NCBI GenBank assembly: GCA_018821305.1
Contig: JAHJMN010000155.1
Coordinates: 1 to 47,696, forward strand
Direction: 5' to 3'
DNA from: Myxococcota bacterium
Lineage (GTDB): Bacteria > Myxococcota_A > Polyangia > HGW-17
DNA length: 47,696 nucleotides
The translations under genes and the position numbers were made by a program. The number at the start of each line of letters is the position of its first letter. The stretch's first letter is position 1. Positions 43,209 to 47,696 of this stretch are shown one piece after another. Under the pieces are notes generated by a model. That model made no database searches, had not been told where the DNA came from, and saw nothing but the letters and a program-made list of their open reading frames with translations.

Positions 43209-44914
43209 GAATCTTGTTACTTTCAGTTATTATTGCTTTTTCAGGATGCGCAGATAAAACTGCAAACTTTGAGACACTTATTGCTCGCGGTAAAGAAACT
43301 GAACTCCGCAGTTTTATTGCACAAAGCTCAGACACTGACCATATCCATGCAGCAAGGGTACGACTTGCAGGTATTATCTACAATAATGCCGCTAATGCCA
43401 CGGGAATTGCTCCATTGATTACTTTCCTTAATGAATTCGGACGTTCTCCTTTTGCGGGAAAAGCGAAAGAGCTTCTTGCAGAACGTCGTGCCATAAGAGC
43501 AATTGAATCAAATCAGATCTGGCCACTTATGAGATTTCTCCATATCCACGCAGATTCCCCCAGTGCAAAAAAAATTCGCAGCCTGCTTGAGACAAGATGG
43601 TTCAATAATATCAAGAAGGACTCCTCACCACTTAAAGTAAGAAAATACATTGATTTTTTTCCTGATGGAAAATTCAGAGTTGAAGCTATTGAGCTACTCG
43701 CCGAACTGGAATACAAGGCTCTTGGTAGTCATCCTCACCCCGCAAAACTCCGACAACTTGCCATCGCCTTTCCGGACACAATCTGGGGGAAAAAAGCTGC
43801 GTTGAAAATTCAACATCTGATTGATATGGAACAAATTCTAGGGGGATCCCTTTCTGGTATTCAATCAATTATCGAGAAAAAACGATCCTTTGACAAAGCG
43901 ATTCTAAAATACGCCCTTAACAAACTTCTGAAGAAGGCAATCTATAACATTGATATTATTGAAATAAGAATTATATGTCGCATAGATAAAAGTCTGTGTA
44001 ACTCATCTTTGATCCTTGCCGTTGAAGCATGGAACAAGCTTTCTCCCACTGCAATAAAGAATTTGCGTCAGATTTCTGTAAAAGCTGCACCTTTTGCACC
44101 CACAATGCCCATCAATTCCCTTGAAATAGCCATGGATGGTGATGATTTATTAACCTCATGGACATCTATGACCTGGCTCTCAAGTATACATACGCCCAGA
44201 GTTTTTTATATGCTTTTAGAAAGAACAGGTAGCATAGATCCCGCCATAGCCTGGGGTGCTGAAAATGCTTTAATTCGGTGGATCCAGACTGCGCCTTTTT
44301 GGGCAACCCAGATAATAAATATTGAATACCAGAGACTTTCAAACAATCTACATGAAGTTGTAAATACTGTTAAATTGAATATTCTCTCTCGTGCATTGAA
44401 GCGTAAATCACCAGTAAAAGTCAGTCAATTATATGATATCAAATACGATTTGGAGACTGTAGAGATGCTTGTTTTGAGTGCCGGGGTACTCTCTGGTTTT
44501 GTTACAAGCACTACTGATGACAAACTCAGGAAACTCTTCGGCAGAGAATTTGAGAAATTGAGTTCTGGATTTCCTTCTGCTGTAAACCGTGAAAACTATT
44601 TACTTGCAAGAAAACTGGCTCGTCGTTGCTGGATTCTACACAAACGGATTGAATCTGTTTATGATGCTCTTTCTGTTCCTTCAGATCAATTAAAAGTCTT
44701 GAGAGATCAGGTCAAATCAAGATTTTCACTAATGAATTCAAGACTTTCAGTTATGAAAAACTGGGTCTCTCCCGATTCAAACCCCGTGGAATTTACTGTC
44801 AATATGTGGAACCGCAATCGCATTGAAGCTATCAATAAACTTGAAAAAGGAAACATTACTCGTAACTTCTGGAAAGAGTTCTTAAAATCAAATCCTGTCT
44901 CTGTTTCCAAATAG
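43205..44914 (+). CDS. Helical lipoprotein, TPR/HEAT-like, coupled to nadC
   Basis: A 569-residue lipoprotein with lipobox FSGC (Cys15; +2 Ala). The N-terminal half (about 30-200) resembles tetratricopeptide-like helix pairs: ARVRLAGIIYNNAANATG, FLNEFGRSPFAGKAKELLAERRAI, YIDFFPDGKFRVEAIELLAELEY. The rest is helical with no motif I recognise. Translation is coupled to nadC, but a functional link to NAD synthesis is not evident. Its TAG stop (44912-44914) is part of the element R9 terminal sequence TAGTTCGTGTCCTG, so the element probably altered or created the 3' end of this gene. Confidence 0.83.
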   Translation: MRILLLSVIIAFSGCADKTANFETLIARGKETELRSFIAQSSDTDHIHAARVRLAGIIYNNAANATGIAPLITFLNEFGRSPFAGKAKELLAERRAIRAIESNQIWPLMRFLHIHADSPSAKKIRSLLETRWFNNIKKDSSPLKVRKYIDFFPDGKFRVEAIELLAELEYKALGSHPHPAKLRQLAIAFPDTIWGKKAALKIQHLIDMEQILGGSLSGIQSIIEKKRSFDKAILKYALNKLLKKAIYNIDIIEIRIICRIDKSLCNSSLILAVEAWNKLSPTAIKNLRQISVKAAPFAPTMPINSLEIAMDGDDLLTSWTSMTWLSSIHTPRVFYMLLERTGSIDPAIAWGAENALIRWIQTAPFWATQIINIEYQRLSNNLHEVVNTVKLNILSRALKRKSPVKVSQLYDIKYDLETVEMLVLSAGVLSGFVTSTTDDKLRKLFGREFEKLSSGFPSAVNRENYLLARKLARRCWILHKRIESVYDALSVPSDQLKVLRDQVKSRFSLMNSRLSVMKNWVSPDSNPVEFTVNMWNRNRIEAINKLEKGNITRNFWKEFLKSNPVSVSK

Positions 44915-44960
44915 TTCGTGTCCTGAAATTCAATTCGTATTACTCCGCAAGCAGTCTAAT
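44912..44960 (-). repeat. Hairpin element R9 (truncated), supplying a stop codon
   Basis: TAGTTCGTGTCCTG (44912-44925) followed by AAATTCAATTCGTATTAC and CCGCAAGCAG. The first three bases are the stop codon of the preceding gene. The trailing TATTAC-N-CCGCAAG string also occurs at 17743-17755. Confidence 0.7.
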
Positions 44961-45023
44961 AGTGCTCCCTTGGTATTTTTTCATATAAAATATTACTCAA
45001 AGTGGATCTTCACTTAAATACGT

Positions 45024-45039
45024 TGTATATGTATATACA
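45024..45039 (+). promoter_or_regulatory. Candidate operator palindrome upstream of the 45134 gene
   Basis: TGTATAT-GT-ATATACA is an inverted repeat, nested inside TTCACT (45009-45014) and AGTGAA (45039-45044). It overlaps a possible -35 (TTGTAT). About 95 nt separate it from the start codon. Only the dyad is seen; the regulator is unknown. Confidence 0.35.
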
Positions 45040-45133
45040 GTGAATACTCTTTACTGATTTTTTTATGGAATCCATTGTTCTTTCAAAATTTTTCCAATCT
45101 TAAGACCGAAAGCGGTTTGAATGGAGGAAATTC

Positions 45134-46900
45134 ATGCGTTATTTAATAATTTCTGTTTTGTTTTCTGCTTTCATCTATGGGTGTACTTTTGACAGTTCCG
45201 GGAAAAAGGAAACTTCTTCCGAATCCTGTTCTGATGGAATAAAAAATGGAAACGAAACCGACTTGGACTGCGGTGGTACAGACTGTAATCCATGTGGACT
45301 TGGGTTTGACTGTATTACCGGGGATGATTGTACCAGTGGTTTTTGCAATGAAAACAATCTCTGCAGTATTCCGGAAGGCTGCAATGATGGAGAACTTGGT
45401 GGATCAGAAACGGACGTTGATTGTGGTGGTGGAGAATGCAGCCCATGTGGTCTGGGAAAACACTGCGAAACCGGTAATGACTGCGTCTCAGGGTTTTGCG
45501 ATGAAAACAGCCTTTGCGCTGTTGCAGCATCATGTACTGATGGCGAAAAAAATATTAATGAAACGGACATTGACTGCGGTGGACAGGAATGTAATCCCTG
45601 TGTTGATGGCTTAGATTGTCTTGTTAATTCAGACTGTGTTTCTCAATTCTGCAATGGAGAAGGAATCTGTGCAACTATCTCCTGTGAAGACAATGAACTG
45701 AACGGAAATGAAACGGATATCGATTGCGGTGGCGACACTTGCAATCCTTGCGAAAATGGTGAAACCTGCATTGACAACACAGACTGTATTTCTGATTTCT
45801 GCGATTTAACTGGAGTATGTACCGATGCTCCGACCTGCACGGATAATCAGGAAAATGGAAGTGAAACGGATGTCGACTGCGGTGGACCCGATTGTTCGAG
45901 ATGCAGCCCTGGTCAGGGATGCCTTACAGGTTCTGATTGCACAAGTGGGGTATGCGGTTCAAACAATATCTGCGCTCAACCAGCCTGTAACGACAATGTT
46001 CTAAACGGAAACGAAACCGATGTAGATTGTGGTGGAAATACCTGCGGTCCCTGCGAAGGTGGAGAGCACTGCATCGTCGGAACAGATTGCGAAAGTCTAA
46101 TCTGTGACACTGATAACCGATGTACATACTCTGACTGTTTCGATGGAATCAAAAACGGAACGGAAACGGATATTGACTGCGGAGGGCTTTGTGCGGGCTG
46201 CAGTACTGGTGAGAATTGTAATAATCACGATGATTGCGGTACGGGAGTATGCAATGTCACTTGCCAGATTCTTCCTTCCTGTAAAGCAATTTTTGCTTTA
46301 AATTCAGGGATGCAGGATGGATATTATCAAATTCAAACGGTGTCCATGGATCCTGAAGTCTACTGTACGGTTGTGTCAGGGACGGCCTGGACCCTTAAAT
46401 ATATTTCCGCGGGAACTTCCACCAATAAAACCTCAGATAATAACTCATGTAAAGATAATGGGCTTATTATCTTTACACCCACAACGCAGGCTCACTATAA
46501 TATCGGTCGTGATTTTGCTCTTGCACTGGGTGCTGACACAACGGATGATTTTATGGGGCCCCTCGGTATTTACAACACTTCTGATGGGGATGACTTTGGA
46601 CAGGATCAGTGGTGTGGTTCTTGGTCAACTGGTACCGATAAATGCTGCCATCGGCGCATTGCCGGTGGTGGTGGCAATGATACAATATCCGGCGGAGATT
46701 GCGGATTTACTTCTCTCGCAGGCACAAATTTCTGGGCAAGTGACCTTACAACAATCGGTGAACCCTCCGGCGATTATGATGCAACCTGCTGGCTCGGATT
46801 TTCCTGGGATACCTCGGGAAATGTTACTCATTTAAATGACGAAAACTGCAATTATTCATACTCATCTTACCTATGTATGGCTACGGATGATGCCCCCTGA
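45134..46900 (+). CDS. Seven-repeat Cys-rich lipoprotein with fibrinogen/lectin-like C-terminal domain
   Basis: A 588-residue lipoprotein with lipobox IYGC (Cys17) and strong ribosome binding site GGAGG. Residues about 30-375 consist of seven units of about 47-50 residues, each with C-x-D-G/N-x3-N/G-G-x-ETDxDCGG, a C-x2-C, then C-x4-DC-x-S-x2-C. The spacing of cysteines is regular and suggests disulfide-bonded modules. The C-terminal domain (about 378-588) begins SCKAIFALNSGMQDGYYQIQ and has VYCTVVSGTAWTLKYIS and further Cys pairs; it resembles fibrinogen-like or related lectin folds, but I cannot settle which. A stalk carrying a binding domain on the surface is likely. It is a single gene. 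Confidence 0.87.
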   Translation: MRYLIISVLFSAFIYGCTFDSSGKKETSSESCSDGIKNGNETDLDCGGTDCNPCGLGFDCITGDDCTSGFCNENNLCSIPEGCNDGELGGSETDVDCGGGECSPCGLGKHCETGNDCVSGFCDENSLCAVAASCTDGEKNINETDIDCGGQECNPCVDGLDCLVNSDCVSQFCNGEGICATISCEDNELNGNETDIDCGGDTCNPCENGETCIDNTDCISDFCDLTGVCTDAPTCTDNQENGSETDVDCGGPDCSRCSPGQGCLTGSDCTSGVCGSNNICAQPACNDNVLNGNETDVDCGGNTCGPCEGGEHCIVGTDCESLICDTDNRCTYSDCFDGIKNGTETDIDCGGLCAGCSTGENCNNHDDCGTGVCNVTCQILPSCKAIFALNSGMQDGYYQIQTVSMDPEVYCTVVSGTAWTLKYISAGTSTNKTSDNNSCKDNGLIIFTPTTQAHYNIGRDFALALGADTTDDFMGPLGIYNTSDGDDFGQDQWCGSWSTGTDKCCHRRIAGGGGNDTISGGDCGFTSLAGTNFWASDLTTIGEPSGDYDATCWLGFSWDTSGNVTHLNDENCNYSYSSYLCMATDDAP

Positions 46901-46929
46901 AACAACTGATTTTATTATTCTTTTCTAGA

Positions 46930-47433
46930 TTATTGAATTACAAATTCTTCAATAAAAACACGACTGATTCTACCTGACTGCAGTTCAGCATTCATGCGGG
47001 ATTTGACGTTTGTCTTAATCTTTTTCTTGGCTTCTACGGATTGAGTTTCACTTAAAGTAAGGGACGAAAGATACATTATAAGGCTGTCCCGGATAGGAAT
47101 CATTTTCTTTTTTAATTCCTCTTCAATGCTTTTATTACTCACCTCCAGATTAAACTTTACTTTGAGATATCGTGTTCCACCTGGTTCATTCAAATTTACA
47201 ATGAGAGTGTCAAAAACAATCGTATGCCCAAGGGCTTGTGCATTTCCTCCGTGATTTACGGGCCCGGACTGTTGACCTGAAGCAGAAGTCTGTTTTTTAC
47301 CACCCCCGAGAGCGCCGCTCATGAAAAACACGCCCAGAACCACAACTATTAAAATCACAAAACCCGCAATGACTACTATAATCAGGGTTTTATTTCCCGC
47401 TGGTGCTGCCTGAGTTTTTTCTTCGTCTGCCAT
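46930..47433 (-). CDS. fliL: FliL-family flagellar basal body protein
   Basis: A 167-residue protein with one N-terminal transmembrane helix (about 16-40, TLIIVVIAGFVILIVVVLGVFFM), a Gly/Ser/Gln-rich linker, and a periplasmic FliL domain (about 70-167): FDTLIVNLNEPGGTRYLKVKFNLEVS, IPIRDSLIMYLSSLT and a C-terminal RISRVFIEEFVIQ. FliL sits near the MotAB stator and supports flagellar torque. The ribosome binding site GGAGTGAT is strong. No other flagellar gene is in the window and the next gene downstream is convergent, so it is either the last gene of an operon starting outside or an orphan. Confidence 0.88.
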   Translation of the reverse strand: MADEEKTQAAPAGNKTLIIVVIAGFVILIVVVLGVFFMSGALGGGKKQTSASGQQSGPVNHGGNAQALGHTIVFDTLIVNLNEPGGTRYLKVKFNLEVSNKSIEEELKKKMIPIRDSLIMYLSSLTLSETQSVEAKKKIKTNVKSRMNAELQSGRISRVFIEEFVIQ

Positions 47434-47454
47434 TATATCACTCCTTCTGACCTC

Positions 47455-47473
47455 AGTTCATTCTTCATGAACT
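47455..47473 (-). promoter_or_regulatory. Perfect inverted repeat in the FliL leader
   Basis: AGTTCAT (47455-47461), spacer TCTTC, ATGAACT (47467-47473). It lies 21 nt upstream of the FliL start and could be an operator or RNA hairpin. Confidence 0.35.
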
Positions 47474-47502
47474 AAAAATTTCAGGTCATATCCTGTGCGT
47501 GG

Positions 47503-47557
47503 CCGGATAGGATTTTTAATAAAATCATTCGCGAAGCGAATTTCCGGACACGAACTA
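47503..47557 (+). repeat. Hairpin element R10 (right half)
   Basis: GGCCGGATAGGATTTTTAAT, hairpin B/C sequence, then CCGGACACGAACTA. It lacks hairpin A. Its last bases overlap the start of R11 through ACTAGT, so the two copies are joined head to tail. Confidence 0.8.
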
Positions 47558-47696
47558 GTTAATGTCCTGTAATACCAAGTTTTCAAGTTTAGGCCAAATT
47601 CCTGCACAGGACATTAAGAATGAAGACCTTGAAATTATTGTAGTGTTCTGAATAGCATGTTTTCGTAAACATGCTCAATTTTGATAAAAATTGAAT
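47556..47696 (+). repeat. Hairpin element R11, runs off the window
   Basis: TAGTTAATGTCCTGT (47556-47570), closing arm ACAGGACATTAA, linker TTGAAATTATTGTAGTGTTC, hairpin AGCATGTTT/AAACATGCT and hairpin CAATTTT/AAAATTG. It is the reverse-complement relative of R4 and its right end lies beyond the window. Confidence 0.85.

Overview
The window looks like chromosomal DNA from a low-GC (roughly low-40s percent by eye, not computed) Gram-negative bacterium of the Myxococcota or a neighbouring deltaproteobacterial lineage. The evidence is a MYXO-CTERM-like C-terminus (Cys, hydrophobic segment, basic tail) on a GH9 glycosidase, a MopE-like Asp/Cys-rich tail, AgmX/PglI-type and cysteine-rich repeat lipoproteins, a metzincin-type lipoprotein metalloprotease, and nine predicted lipoproteins in total. 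The species cannot be named from the sequence alone.

Layout. 1-4400 is an accessory, repeat-rich stretch: one unrecognised helical protein, a 62-bp tandem array, 130-bp GC-rich structured repeats, and an ankyrin-repeat lipoprotein with repeats on both sides. 4421-12407 holds secreted or surface genes on the minus strand (lipoprotein, GH9 enzyme, two translationally coupled paralogous Cys-rich lipoproteins) and a tRNA-Thr(CGT). 12607-17571 holds a giant helical lipoprotein, a small AgmX-like lipoprotein and an outer-membrane beta-barrel candidate with a clear promoter. 17797-21716 is a murF-mraY pair followed by a PLP aminotransferase. 21845-29461 has a small membrane protein, an NlpC/P60-like enzyme flanked by direct repeats, and a beta-barrel/metalloprotease operon. 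29815-32729 is a membrane operon (YihY/BrkB, CPBP protease, single-pass membrane protein). 32980-37500 is the operon HD-GYP response regulator - gyrA - AtpZ-like. 38073-42102 is the coupled operon PP2C phosphatase - HEAT protein - CPBP protease. 42360-44914 is nadC coupled to a lipoprotein. 45134-46900 is a seven-repeat Cys-rich lipoprotein, and 46930-47433 is a FliL-like protein.

The most distinctive feature is a family of about eleven modular intergenic elements (full length about 140-160 bp, short forms about 56-62 bp). Their ends read TAGTT-NN-TGTCCTG and CAGGACA-NN-AACTA, and they contain up to three hairpins. The NN pairs and a second internal stem change on both arms together, so secondary structure appears to be conserved. 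Several copies abut or supply the stop codon of the neighbouring gene. No transposase is encoded in the window. A second palindromic repeat family (CCTGTT/CCTGATT type) occupies other intergenic gaps.

Functionally the window combines core genes (gyrA, murF, mraY, nadC, tRNA) with a large surface and envelope complement. Two CPBP-family glutamic-type proteases sit in the same window as a MYXO-CTERM-like substrate, which makes one or both of them candidate sorting proteases.
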